Positions 8,942 to 16,630 of a stretch of DNA of 64,000 nt are shown here, one piece after another; positions within the stretch are counted from its first letter, which is position 1, and every line of letters begins with the position of its first letter. The notes beneath the pieces were generated by a model. It was not told the DNA's origin. It saw only the letters and a list, made by a program, of their open reading frames with translations, and did no database searches. A program made the position numbers and the translations under genes. Source of the DNA: RHKX01 sp963784885 (lineage in GTDB: Bacteria; Actinomycetota; Thermoleophilia; Solirubrobacterales; 70-9); the NCBI GenBank assembly GCA_963784885.1, contig CAWATA010000005.1, positions 1-64,000 of the forward strand, given 5' to 3'.

Positions 8942-9259
8942 TCAGTCCTTCTTCGCGGCGGCCTTGTCGCCGGAGGACGAATCCGAGGACGAGGAGCCGG
9001 ACCCGGAGTCCCCCTTCTTCGATTCCTTGCCCTCCGGCTTCGATCCGTCGGCGCCGTTCACGGGCTTCCCGCCGCCACTCTTCTTGCGGGCGTAGTCGGT
9101 CGTGTAGAAGCCCGATCCCTTGAAGTGGACGGCCGGAGCGTGCAGCACGCGGCGCGCCGGCGCGCCGCAGACCTCGCAGGAGTCGAGCGCGTCCTCCGAC
9201 ATCGACTGCATGGCCTCGAACGTGTGGCCGTTGTCGCATTTGTATTCGTAGATCGGCAT
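8942..9259 (-). CDS. FmdB-type zinc-ribbon protein
   Basis: This is a 105-residue protein whose first 60 residues are the putative regulatory FmdB zinc ribbon: MPIYEYKCDNGHTFE, then two later cysteines in DSCEVCGAPARRVL, and HFKGSGFYTTDYA. The Cys at residue 8 and the CEVC pair form the usual one- plus two-knuckle site, with His near 12. The tail is Gly/Ser/Asp/Lys rich and disordered. Function of the family is not firmly known; it is widespread in actinobacteria next to housekeeping genes. Confidence 0.85.
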   Translation of the reverse strand: MPIYEYKCDNGHTFEAMQSMSEDALDSCEVCGAPARRVLHAPAVHFKGSGFYTTDYARKKSGGGKPVNGADGSKPEGKESKKGDSGSGSSSSDSSSGDKAAAKKD

Positions 9260-9284
9260 CGCTTCTGGCTCAATCATAGGCCGG

Positions 9285-9446
9285 ATGAGGGATCCGAAAG
9301 GCAGGGGATTCGAGGGACGGGTTCGCGCGCCGGCGTTTCTCGGCGCGATCGCGGCCATGCTCGTCGCAGCTCCGACCGCCGCCGCGGCGTTCGGCATATC
9401 CCCGTTCTCGGTTCAGCCCGCGAGCAAGTCGGCGGGGCGCCCGTAG
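9285..9446 (+). CDS. Short secreted-protein-like ORF, probably a truncated remnant
   Basis: ATG 9285 opens a 53-residue frame with a basic start, a hydrophobic core (FLGAIAAMLVAAPTAAAAF) and a signal-peptidase-like AAA-F site followed by GISPFSVQPASKSAG. The end looks like the start of a longer extracellular domain. The sequence after the TAG at 9444 continues as a plausible strand (FAVTIVDTTGTMT) in another frame. It either is a broken gene or has lost its frame to an indel like those in the next gene. The family is not recognised. Confidence 0.4.
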   Translation: MRDPKGRGFEGRVRAPAFLGAIAAMLVAAPTAAAAFGISPFSVQPASKSAGRP

Positions 9447-9549
9447 CCGTTCGCGGTCACCATCGTCGATACGACCGGGACCATGACGAAGCACACGCCC
9501 GGGGCCGCCAAGTGGACGCGGCCAGCGCAGCAGATACGGTTCCCCGTCC

Positions 9550-10933
9550 ATGAGCAGCGGAACCGCGGACGAACCCAGCCTCGACGAGATCGTCGCCCTG
9601 TGCAAGCGGCGCGGCTTCATCTTTCCTTCGTCGGAGATCTACGGCGGCGTCGGATCGACATACGACTACGGCCACTACGGGGTCCTGCTCAAGAACAACG
9701 TCAAGAACGAGTGGTGGCGGGCGATGCTCACCGATCGCGACGACATCGTCGCGATCGACTCGGCGATCATTCAGAACCCGCGGGTCTGGGAGGCGTCGGG
9801 GCACCTGAGCGGGTTCAGCGATCCGCTCGTCCAGTGCCTCGGCAAGTGCAAGCGGCGCTGGCGCGAGGATCACCTCCGTGAGGCGATCGCCGAAGAGGGC
9901 GGCGATCCGACCGGCGAGATCCACTGTCCGCAGTGCGGCGGCGAGCTGAGCGAACCGCGCGAGTTCAACCTGATGTTCAAGACGCACGTCGGGCCGGTCG
10001 CCGAGTCCGGGACGCGAGGTCTACCTCCGCCCCGAGACCGCCCAGGGCATCTTCATCAACTTCAAGAACGTCCTCCAGTTCGCGCCGCAAGAAGCCGCCG
10101 TTCGGCATCGCCCAGATCGGCAAGTCGTTCCGGAACGAGATCACGCCCGGCAACTTCATCTTCCGGACCCGCGAGTTCGAGCAGATGGAGATGGAGTTCT
10201 TCTGCCCGCCCGAGGAGACCGAGCGCTGGCACGAGCACTGGATGAACGAGCGGATGCGCCTGGTACACGGAGCTCGGGATCCGACCCGACAACCTGATCC
10301 TGCGCGCCCACGGCGACGACGAGCTCTCCCACTACTCGAGCGCCACCTTCGACATCGAGTACCGCTTTCCGATGGGATACTCCGAGCTCGAGGGGATCGC
10401 CAACCGCGGCGACTTCGACCTCACCCAGCACGCCGAGTTCAGCCGGCGAGAAGCTCGAGTATTTCGACCAGCAGAGCGGGGAGCGCTACGTCCCCCACGT
10501 GATCGAACCGGCCGCAGGCGTCGATCGCGCGATGCTCGCGTTCATCGTCGACGCCTACGACGTCGAGGAGGTCGAGGGACGCTCCCGCACGGTCCTCCGC
10601 CTCCACCCCAGGCTCGCACCGGTCAAGGTCGCCGTGATGCCCCTCGTCAACAAGGAGGGAATGCCCGAGCGCGCCCGCGAGGTCTTCGACTCGATCCGCC
10701 ACCGGATCGGCGCCGAGTACGACCAGGGAGGCTCGATCGGCAAGCGCTACCGCCGCCAGGACGAGATCGGCACCCCGTGGGGCGTCACGATCGACGGCGA
10801 CACCGCCGCCGACGACACGGTCACCCTCCGCGATCGCGACTCGCTCACCCAGGAGCGCGTGCCGATCGACGGTCTCGCCGAGCTCCTGCTCGCCAGGCTC
10901 GACGCGGACTGGACGAGCCCGAAGCTGGGCTGA
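9550..10933 (+). pseudogene. glyS: Glycyl-tRNA synthetase (class II, dimeric type) with four frameshifts
   Basis: The gene charges tRNA-Gly with glycine. The frames in order give FIFPSSEIYGG and STYDYGHYG (N-terminal motif), FNLMFKTHVGPV, then YLRPETAQGIF, KPPFGIAQIGKSFRNEITP (motif 2), FIFRTREFEQMEMEFF, DDELSHYSSATFDIEY, VIEPAAGVDRAML (motif 3) and the anticodon-binding domain LAPVKVAVMPLVNK to the TGA at 10931-10933. Shifts are needed near 10010, 10085, 10262 and 10444, each of one or two bases. All catalytic segments are otherwise intact at normal spacing, so sequencing indels are more likely than a true pseudogene, because the gene is essential. Length when repaired is about 460 residues. 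Confidence 0.88.
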
Positions 10934-10971
10934 GGACGACTCCTCCGAGGCGCCACGCTTCGGTACGGCCG

Positions 10972-11044
10972 CCGTCACGAACCGTGACGGACCGGCGCGG
11001 ACCGGGCGCCGTCCTCAGTCACCGCGGCCGCCGCGCGGCGGCCG
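10972..11044. terminator. Two GC hairpins between convergent genes
   Basis: CCGTCACG-AAC-CGTGACGG spans 10972-10990, and a perfect 20-base palindrome (CGGCCGCCGC and its complement) spans 11025-11044. Both lie between glyS and the convergent membrane-protein gene. No T tract follows, as is usual in very GC-rich actinobacteria. Terminator function is inferred from position. Confidence 0.55.
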
Positions 11045-11071
11045 GGCTCGCCGCCGACCTGCGCCGGCTGC

Positions 11072-11515
11072 TCAGGAGGCCTGGGCGGCGATGATGCTGA
11101 TCGCCAGGAAGATCGCGGCGGCCGACGTGGTCATCAGGAAGACGCGGCCGCCGCGGCCCCGGATCGCGAAGCCGAGGGCGAGGATCGCGGCGATGCCGGC
11201 GAGGATTGCGCCGATCCAGCCGGCGCCGACGACGATCGGCTTGACCGAGCCGGAGAAGTCGTAGCACTCGGTCGCGCCTGCGAACGTCTGCGTGTTCAGG
11301 ACGTCCTCGCAGAGGGGCGTATCGCCGACATCGATCATCACGGTGACGGCGACGGCGCAGACGATGCCGATGACGAACGCCAGGACTCCGGCGCCGATCC
11401 GGAGGCCGACGCCCGCCGTGTCCTCCCGCGGCGCTCGCGGGGGCGGTGTCGTCGGGGCGCCCGCGGGCGCCGGGGTGGCCGATCCGCCCGGTGGTGGCGT
11501 CTGTGACGATTCCAT
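11072..11515 (-). CDS. Small membrane protein with three predicted helices
   Basis: This 147-residue protein starts with a Pro/Ala/Thr-rich tail of about 35 residues. Three hydrophobic segments follow: one after GVGLRIGAG, one in the VGAGWIGAILAGIAAILAL region, and one near the C-terminus (TTSAAAIFLAISIIAA). The loop after the first helix holds two cysteines (LCEDVL and ECYDFSG) that could pair outside. ATG 11515 is used because the residues before it are not membrane-protein-like and overlap the intergenic palindromes. The family is not recognised. Confidence 0.65.
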   Translation of the reverse strand: MESSQTPPPGGSATPAPAGAPTTPPPRAPREDTAGVGLRIGAGVLAFVIGIVCAVAVTVMIDVGDTPLCEDVLNTQTFAGATECYDFSGSVKPIVVGAGWIGAILAGIAAILALGFAIRGRGGRVFLMTTSAAAIFLAISIIAAQAS

Positions 11516-11574
11516 GGCGGCCAAGCTATTCGATCCCGCGGACGCGCTCAAAGGGCGGCCCCGGGCAGTCATCT

Positions 11575-11588
11575 GTGACATCCGTCAC
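11575..11588. promoter_or_regulatory. Inverted repeat GTGAC-N4-GTCAC
   Basis: A perfect five-base inverted repeat with a four-base spacer lies 100 bases upstream of the R2lox-like gene and 60 bases upstream of the divergent membrane-protein start. It could be a half of a regulator site. Function is inferred only. Confidence 0.4.
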
Positions 11589-11593
11589 TCGGT

Positions 11594-11611
11594 ACTGGCT
11601 GACCAGCCAGT
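11594..11611. promoter_or_regulatory. 18-base near-perfect palindrome, operator candidate
   Basis: ACTGGCTG-AC-CAGCCAGT is symmetric in all but the two central positions. The size and symmetry suit a dimeric TetR- or GntR-type repressor. It sits in the 170-base gap between the divergent genes starting at 11515 and 11686. Confidence 0.55.
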
Positions 11612-11685
11612 CGCGGCTATATGCTGACTGGATCCAGCTATCGCGGTCGTGGGGCCCGGGGCCGACGCCGCAAGGAGAGGGACGA

Positions 11686-12957
11686 ATGTCAGTCGCAGAG
11701 CACAACCTGACGAGCCGGATCACCTACACCGACCTGTACCGGCGGTGGGAGCAGAACAACTGGTCCGCCATGGAGATCGACTTCTCGGCCGACGTGCAGG
11801 GATGGGAGGACCTGACGGACATCCAGCGCAAGTCGGCGCTGTGGATCTACTCGATGTTCTTCTATGGAGAGGACTCCGTCGCCGACAACCTCTCCCCCTA
11901 CATCGACGCGGCGCCGAAGGAGGAGCAGAAGTACTTCCTGACGACGCAACAGGTCGACGAGGCGCGGCACGCCGTCTTCTTCCACCGTTTCTTCAGCGAG
12001 GTGATCGGCGCCGGTGACGACCTCGCCTCGACGCTCGCCTTCACCGAGCAGCACCTCGGCTGGGGCTACAAGCAGGTCTTCAACCGGCTCGACCGGATGG
12101 CCGGCGAGCTCCGGCGAGACCGCTCGCTGCCGAAGTTCGCCCAGGCGATCACCCTCTACCACCTGATCGTCGAAGCGAGCATGGCCCAGCCGGGACAGCA
12201 CTTCATCGAGGACTTCTTCGTCCGCGCGGGCACGATGCCCGGGTTCAGCGCCGGAATGGAGAACGTCTCGCGCGACGAGCAACGTCACATCGGCTTCGGC
12301 GTCAAGGTGCTGAACGAGCTCCTCGCCGAGTCCGACGAGTGCAAGGCAGCGGTCGACGAGTTGCTCGCCGAGGTCATGCCGTGGCTCTCCTCGGTGTTCA
12401 TCCCGCCGAACTGGGACCGCGAGTACACGCGCTGCTACGGCTTCGAGCTCGAGGAGATCGCCGCCTGGGGGTTCAAGGCGGTCGAGATGAAGTGGAAGGC
12501 GATCGGGTACCCGATGCAGGAGATGCCTCCCGGCGTCGCCCCGATCGATTTCGAGCTCGATCCGATCGAGCGGGCGACGAACGTGATCAAGATGTCGCAG
12601 GCCGGGGTGATCGGCGAGCCGGGCCAGGATCCCGACAACTCACCGGAGATCCAGGAGCTCTACTTCGACTCGGTGAGTCGCGCCGTCGACCCGGGCGCCG
12701 TCAACGGCCACGGCCCCTTCACCGTCCAGTGGCGGTTCAGCGACGCTGCCCCGTGGCACCTCGTGGTCGACAACGGCTCGACCCGGGCCGAGCCCGGCGA
12801 GGCGCCGGAGGCCGACGTCACGCTCGAGTCGAGCTGGCGCGACTTCATCGAGGTCAGCAAGGGTGCCGTAGCGCCTCCGAAGCTGCTGCTGCAGCGTCGG
12901 CTGCGGCTGCGGGGCGGTCCCCGGCACCTGCTGACGTTCGCGAAGTTGTTCGGCTAG
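11686..12957 (+). CDS. R2lox-like diiron or Mn/Fe oxidase fused to an SCP2 lipid-binding domain
   Basis: The protein has 423 residues. Residues 1 to about 300 are a ferritin-like R2 fold with six carboxylate/His ligands at the expected positions: E62 (GEDSV), E92 and H95 (DEARH), E163 (LIVEAS), E198 and H201 (DEQRH). The spacing E163-E198 equals that of mycobacterial R2lox. V65 and Y158 fall exactly where R2lox has the Val and Tyr joined by an ether cross-link (E-x-x-V and Y-x-x-x-x-E). Residues about 325-423 look like a sterol-carrier-protein-2 domain (FTVQWRFSDAAPWHLVVDNG, then VTLESSWRDFIEVSKG). The start ATG 11686 has AAGGAGAGG six bases upstream. An alternative is an ordinary ribonucleotide reductase small subunit, but the length, the SCP2 domain and the absence of nrdA argue against it. 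The hydrolase gene follows 12 bases downstream. Confidence 0.8.
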   Translation: MSVAEHNLTSRITYTDLYRRWEQNNWSAMEIDFSADVQGWEDLTDIQRKSALWIYSMFFYGEDSVADNLSPYIDAAPKEEQKYFLTTQQVDEARHAVFFHRFFSEVIGAGDDLASTLAFTEQHLGWGYKQVFNRLDRMAGELRRDRSLPKFAQAITLYHLIVEASMAQPGQHFIEDFFVRAGTMPGFSAGMENVSRDEQRHIGFGVKVLNELLAESDECKAAVDELLAEVMPWLSSVFIPPNWDREYTRCYGFELEEIAAWGFKAVEMKWKAIGYPMQEMPPGVAPIDFELDPIERATNVIKMSQAGVIGEPGQDPDNSPEIQELYFDSVSRAVDPGAVNGHGPFTVQWRFSDAAPWHLVVDNGSTRAEPGEAPEADVTLESSWRDFIEVSKGAVAPPKLLLQRRLRLRGGPRHLLTFAKLFG

Positions 12958-12969
12958 GTTGCCCCGGCG

Positions 12970-13857
12970 ATGACCGACTTCGTCCGCACCCCCGACGAGC
13001 GGTTCGCCGACCTTCCCGGCTTCCCCTGGGAGCCCCAGTACCTCGACTGGGAAGGCATCCGGCTCGCCCGCATCGACGAGGGTGAGGGCCCGGTGGTCGT
13101 GCTCTTCCACGGCGAGCCGACCTGGTCGTTTCTGTGGCGAAAGGTGATGCCGCCGCTGCTCGAGAGGGGGTACCGGGTCGTCGCGCCCGACCTGCCCGGC
13201 TTCGGCCGCTCCGACAAGCCCACCGAGCTCGACTGGTACTCCTACGACCGCCACGTCGAGGCGGCGACGTGGCTGCTCGAGCAGGCCGGGGTCCGCGAAG
13301 CGACCTTCGTCGTCCACGACTGGGGTGGTCCGATCGGGATGCGGATCGCCTCCGAACGGCCGGAGATGTGCTCACGGATCGTCGTCATGGACACCGGCAT
13401 CTTCAACGGCCGCCAGCGGATGACCGACGCTTGGGTGACCTTCCGCGACTTCGTTCGCCGCACGGAGGACCTGCCGGTCTCGATGCTTGTCAAGGGAGCG
13501 TGCGCGATCGAGCCGGCGGACGACGTCGTCGCCGCCTACGACGCCCCGTTTCCGGACGCGGCCTCGAAGGCCGGTGCTCGCGCCTTCCCGCTGATGCTTC
13601 CGACCAGCCCCGACGACCCGGGTGCCGCCGAGGGCGGTGCCGCAGCCGACGGCATCCGGACCCGCGGCATGCCGTCGCTCTGCCTCTGGGCCGACTCCGA
13701 TCCGATCATCCCGCTGACAACCGGCCACGCGGTCGCCGAGCGCCTCAACCTGACCCCTCCCGAGACGATCGAGAACGCTTCCCATTTCCTCCAGGAGGAC
13801 CAGGGAGAGGTGATCGGTCACCGGATCGCCGCCTGGCTCGGCGAGCAGCGCGGCTGA
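12970..13857 (+). CDS. Haloalkane dehalogenase-like alpha/beta hydrolase
   Basis: This is a 295-residue alpha/beta hydrolase. The oxyanion region is HGEPTWSFLWRK, the nucleophile is Asp in VVHDWGGPIG, where the Trp after the Asp is a halide ligand in true dehalogenases, the acid lies in LWADSDPI, and the base His is in NASHFLQED. This arrangement is that of HLD subfamily I enzymes, which hydrolyse carbon-halogen bonds, but related proteins are epoxide hydrolases or have unknown substrates. It lies 12 bases after the R2lox-SCP2 gene and is probably co-transcribed. A link between oxidised lipid and the hydrolase is speculation. Confidence 0.82.
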   Translation: MTDFVRTPDERFADLPGFPWEPQYLDWEGIRLARIDEGEGPVVVLFHGEPTWSFLWRKVMPPLLERGYRVVAPDLPGFGRSDKPTELDWYSYDRHVEAATWLLEQAGVREATFVVHDWGGPIGMRIASERPEMCSRIVVMDTGIFNGRQRMTDAWVTFRDFVRRTEDLPVSMLVKGACAIEPADDVVAAYDAPFPDAASKAGARAFPLMLPTSPDDPGAAEGGAAADGIRTRGMPSLCLWADSDPIIPLTTGHAVAERLNLTPPETIENASHFLQEDQGEVIGHRIAAWLGEQRG

Positions 13858-13880
13858 CGGGGCGAGAGCCGCGCCGCCGT

Positions 13881-14456
13881 ATGATGGCGGCGATGAGCAC
13901 GACCGCCTCCAGATCCCTGCGCGCCTCCGCCCTGACCGCCGCCGTCGCGGCGAGCCTCACGATCGCAGCCTGCGGAGGCGGGGACGACACGAGCTCGACG
14001 ACCACGGCCTCGATCCCGACCGGCGAGCTCGCGCCGGCGGCGCTCGCGAAGGAGGCCGACTCGCTCTGCGCCAGCGCCTATTCCGAGATCCAGAACCGCT
14101 CCGACGCCCCCGACTTCGGGAACGACGGGCCCCAGGAGGAGGAGCTCAAGGCGTCGGTGCCCTTCTTCGAGGCCAGCGCCGACGCCCAGCAGCAGCTCTA
14201 CGACGAGCTCTCGCAGCTACAGCCCGCCGGCAGCGTCGCAGCGGAGTGGAAGCAGTTCCTCGCCGCCTTCGAGGTCGGCGCCGTCGAGTTCACGAGCGAT
14301 CTCGCCGAGCAGGCGGCGACCGGCGACGGAGACACGTTCTTCGACGTCGCCCTGAAGGCGCAGAACGATCTCGTCGCCGTGTCGCAGGCGGCGAGCGCGC
14401 TGAACATGAAGGTCTGCGGCGCCCAGGGCCAGGCCCAGGACACGCCGCCCTCCTAG
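13881..14456 (+). CDS. Secreted lipoprotein of unknown function
   Basis: The N-terminus carries a signal sequence ending in the lipobox LTIAAC, so the mature protein would be a lipid-anchored protein of about 155 residues starting CGGGDDTSSTTT. The mature part is acidic and helical and ends with one further Cys (KVCGAQ). Three in-frame ATGs at 13881, 13884 and 13893 are possible starts; 13893 gives the most typical signal peptide. It is followed directly by a strong bidirectional terminator. The family is not recognised. Confidence 0.7.
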   Translation: MMAAMSTTASRSLRASALTAAVAASLTIAACGGGDDTSSTTTASIPTGELAPAALAKEADSLCASAYSEIQNRSDAPDFGNDGPQEEELKASVPFFEASADAQQQLYDELSQLQPAGSVAAEWKQFLAAFEVGAVEFTSDLAEQAATGDGDTFFDVALKAQNDLVAVSQAASALNMKVCGAQGQAQDTPPS

Positions 14457-14486
14457 TAGCCGACGCCGCCGCCGTTCCCGCAAAGA

Positions 14487-14517
14487 AAAGCGGGGCGGCC
14501 GATGGCCGCCCCGCTTT
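14487..14517. terminator. Bidirectional terminator with a 14-base perfect stem
   Basis: AAAGCGGGGCGGCC, loop GAT, then GGCCGCCCCGCTTT. It has A and T runs on both sides and ends the lipoprotein gene on one strand and the first secreted paralogue on the other. Confidence 0.9.
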
Positions 14518-14555
14518 GATCCGCTCGAGGGTTCAGCCCCTCGATTCAGCGGCGA

Positions 14556-15347
14556 CTACTTCTGCTTGCACTTGCTGACGTAATCGTCGGAGACGGTCGA
14601 CGGCGAGTAGTTGCTGAACTTGGTGATCGCCTGCCACTTCTCCTTCTTGACCTTGCAGCGAGCCTGGACGAACTTGCCCGCCTTCACCGTCGTCGTGAAC
14701 CGGGCGATCGCACCGGCCGCGAGCGGCGGAATCGTCACGTCGAGCTGGCTGCCGTAGCCCTTCGGGGCCTTCTTGCCCGTCTTCAGCTTGCCGACCAGGA
14801 CCGACGTGTTGTTGACGCTGTCGGCCCGCGAGTGCAGGTACAGCGTGTTCTTCTTGGTGCCGTTGTACGCCGTCACCTGTACCGGGACGCCGAATCCACC
14901 GCCGCCGGGGCCGGGGACGACCTGGACGTAGACCCAAGCGGAGGTGCCGGTCGTGGAATTGGCACCGGGCGGGTCAGTCGGGACGGTCGAGCCCTTGCTG
15001 ACGATCGACTTCGAGCCGCAGAGCGCCGTCGCCTGAGCGGTCGTCGTGTTCTGCAGCTGCGCCTCGGTGGCCTTGCACCGCGGCACCGCCTTCGGGTCGA
15101 ACTTCGCGTTCTTCGGGAAGTTGACCTTCGTGTTCGTGGCGCTCGGGGGCTGCTCGGGCAGCGTTCCCTGGCCACTCTTCTGGGTCAGGATCTCGACGTA
15201 GATCTGAGCGGGCTTGAACTTCTTCTTCGATCGCTTCGCCGGCGAGAGGTTCGCCGTGATCGACTGCACGTCGTCGGCCTGGCCGAATGCCGGCATGGCC
15301 AACGCTGCGACGATGACCGCCACAGCGGCTATCAACGACTTACGCAT
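14556..15347 (-). CDS. Secreted protein, paralogue 1 of a tandem pair
   Basis: The protein has 263 residues with a signal peptide (MRKSLIAAVAVIVAALAMP, cleavage near FGQA-DD). The mature domain has four cysteines (PRCKA, ALCGS, ARCKV, SKCKQ), a Gly/Pro loop (VPGPGGGGFGVPV) and beta-strand-like segments, and ends in KCKQK. It is very similar to the next gene, with conserved blocks LTQKS, GTLPEQPPSATNTKVNFP, GSKSIVSKGS and HSRAD. No known enzyme motif is seen. ATG 15347 has AGGAGGA three bases upstream. A structural or surface role is inference. Confidence 0.75.
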   Translation of the reverse strand: MRKSLIAAVAVIVAALAMPAFGQADDVQSITANLSPAKRSKKKFKPAQIYVEILTQKSGQGTLPEQPPSATNTKVNFPKNAKFDPKAVPRCKATEAQLQNTTTAQATALCGSKSIVSKGSTVPTDPPGANSTTGTSAWVYVQVVPGPGGGGFGVPVQVTAYNGTKKNTLYLHSRADSVNNTSVLVGKLKTGKKAPKGYGSQLDVTIPPLAAGAIARFTTTVKAGKFVQARCKVKKEKWQAITKFSNYSPSTVSDDYVSKCKQK

Positions 15348-15430
15348 TCTTCCTCCTAGTTCCATGGGTGACCGCGAGCGGGGCTCCCGGTTGAATCTGC
15401 CCGCGGTCTCTGCGGACACCTATTTCACAT

Positions 15431-15460
15431 GAACGCCCGGGGGCGCCGAAAGTTGCGGCG
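15431..15460 (-). promoter_or_regulatory. Upstream motif shared by both secreted paralogues, copy 1
   Basis: On the minus strand the segment contains AACTT, 15 bases, then GTTC, within a GC-rich block. It matches 23 of 30 bases of the copy at 16547-16576. It lies 84-113 bases upstream of the ATG at 15347. The AACTT/GTTC spacing resembles an ECF-sigma promoter. Confidence 0.5.
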
Positions 15461-15565
15461 AGTCCCGCGCTTGCTCTCCTGTGGACGGGATCCTACCGCC
15501 ATGCGCCCGATCGGGTGCGGGTTCGCCGGTGCCGGGAATCCCGGCACCGAACCGTTCCCGAACGC

Positions 15566-15593
15566 GAGCGGGCGGCCACATGGCCGCCCGCTC
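15566..15593. terminator. Terminator after secreted paralogue 2
   Basis: GAGCGGGCGGCCA and its exact complement face each other across two bases, giving a strong GC stem 21 bases after the stop of the gene at 15615. Confidence 0.75.
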
Positions 15594-15614
15594 GAACGTC
15601 AGCTGAAGCGACAG

Positions 15615-16394
15615 CTACTTCTTCTGCTTGCACTTCGACTTGTAGTCGTCCGTCGCCGTCGGGTAGTTGGAGAACTTGGTCGTGGCCTGGAACTTCATCT
15701 TCTTGTTCTTGCAGCGGGCCTGGACGTACTTGCCGTTCTTCACCGTGACGGTGAAGCGGGCGATGGCGCCGGCCGCGAGCGGCGGGACCTTGACGTCGAG
15801 CTGCTTGCCGTAGCCCTTCGGGCCGTTCTTGATCTTGCCGACCAGAATCGACGTGTTGTTGACGAGGTCGGCGCGCGAGTGCAGGAAGATCGAGTTCTTC
15901 TTGTTCCCGTTGAACGCGGTCACCTCGACCGGGACGCCGAATCCACCGCCGCCGGGGCCGGGGACGACCTGGACGTAGACCCAGGCCGAGGTGCCCTTCG
16001 CGCTATTGGCACCGGGCGGGTCCTCAGGGACGCCGGAGCCCTTGCTGACGATCGACTTCGACCCGCAAAGCTTCGTCGCCTGGTCGGTCGTCGTGTTCTG
16101 CAGCTGCGCCTCGGACGCCTTGCACTTCTTCACCTTCTTGGTGTCGAACTTCATGTTCGAGGGGAAGTTGACCTTGGTGTTCGTGGCGCTCGGGGGCTGC
16201 TCGGGCAGGGTGCCCGTGTCGCTCTTCTGAGTCAGGATCTCGACATAGATCTTGGCCGGCTTGTACTGCTTCTTCGGCAGCTTGGTCGGCTCGAGCTTCG
16301 TGGTGATCGACTGGATCGGGTCCGCCTGAGCGACGCTCGTCAGCGCGAGAGCGGAGACGATCGCGACGACGACGGCTATCAAGTACTTGCGCAT
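15615..16394 (-). CDS. Secreted protein, paralogue 2 of a tandem pair
   Basis: This 259-residue protein has a signal peptide (MRKYLIAVVVAIVSALAL, cleavage near AQA-DP) and the same architecture as paralogue 1. The four cysteines (KKCKA, KLCGS, ARCKN, SKCKQ), the PGPGGGGFGVPVEV loop, LHSRAD, VNNTSILVGK and the ATDDYKSKCKQKK end are all conserved. Lysine content is high for an extracellular protein. It is followed by its own terminator and preceded by the shared upstream motif, so the two are independent transcription units from a local duplication. Function unknown. Confidence 0.75.
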   Translation of the reverse strand: MRKYLIAVVVAIVSALALTSVAQADPIQSITTKLEPTKLPKKQYKPAKIYVEILTQKSDTGTLPEQPPSATNTKVNFPSNMKFDTKKVKKCKASEAQLQNTTTDQATKLCGSKSIVSKGSGVPEDPPGANSAKGTSAWVYVQVVPGPGGGGFGVPVEVTAFNGNKKNSIFLHSRADLVNNTSILVGKIKNGPKGYGKQLDVKVPPLAAGAIARFTVTVKNGKYVQARCKNKKMKFQATTKFSNYPTATDDYKSKCKQKK

Positions 16395-16546
16395 GTTTTC
16401 CTTCTTCCTCCTGGGGTTTCGGTGGGCGTAAGATCCGGCATCCGCGGGAATCGCTTGTGCCTCGCTCGGGGAACGCTCGGGGTGCCAAGGCGATCCGGGG
16501 TCCCGGATCCGGCACCAGTGGCCGTGAGCGGGCGAACTACTGGTAA

Positions 16547-16578
16547 GAACACCCGGGGAGCCCGGAAGTTTCGCCGAC
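16547..16578 (-). promoter_or_regulatory. Upstream motif shared by both secreted paralogues, copy 2
   Basis: The minus strand reads CGAAACTT, 15 bases, then GTTC, as in copy 1. It lies 153-184 bases upstream of the ATG at 16394. The intervening sequence is not conserved between the two genes, so the motif has been kept while its surroundings changed. Confidence 0.5.
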
Positions 16579-16630
16579 GGGGGGCCGGTCTCGTAGCGGC
16601 TACCCACCCGCGTCCGGGGTAAACCCGTAG

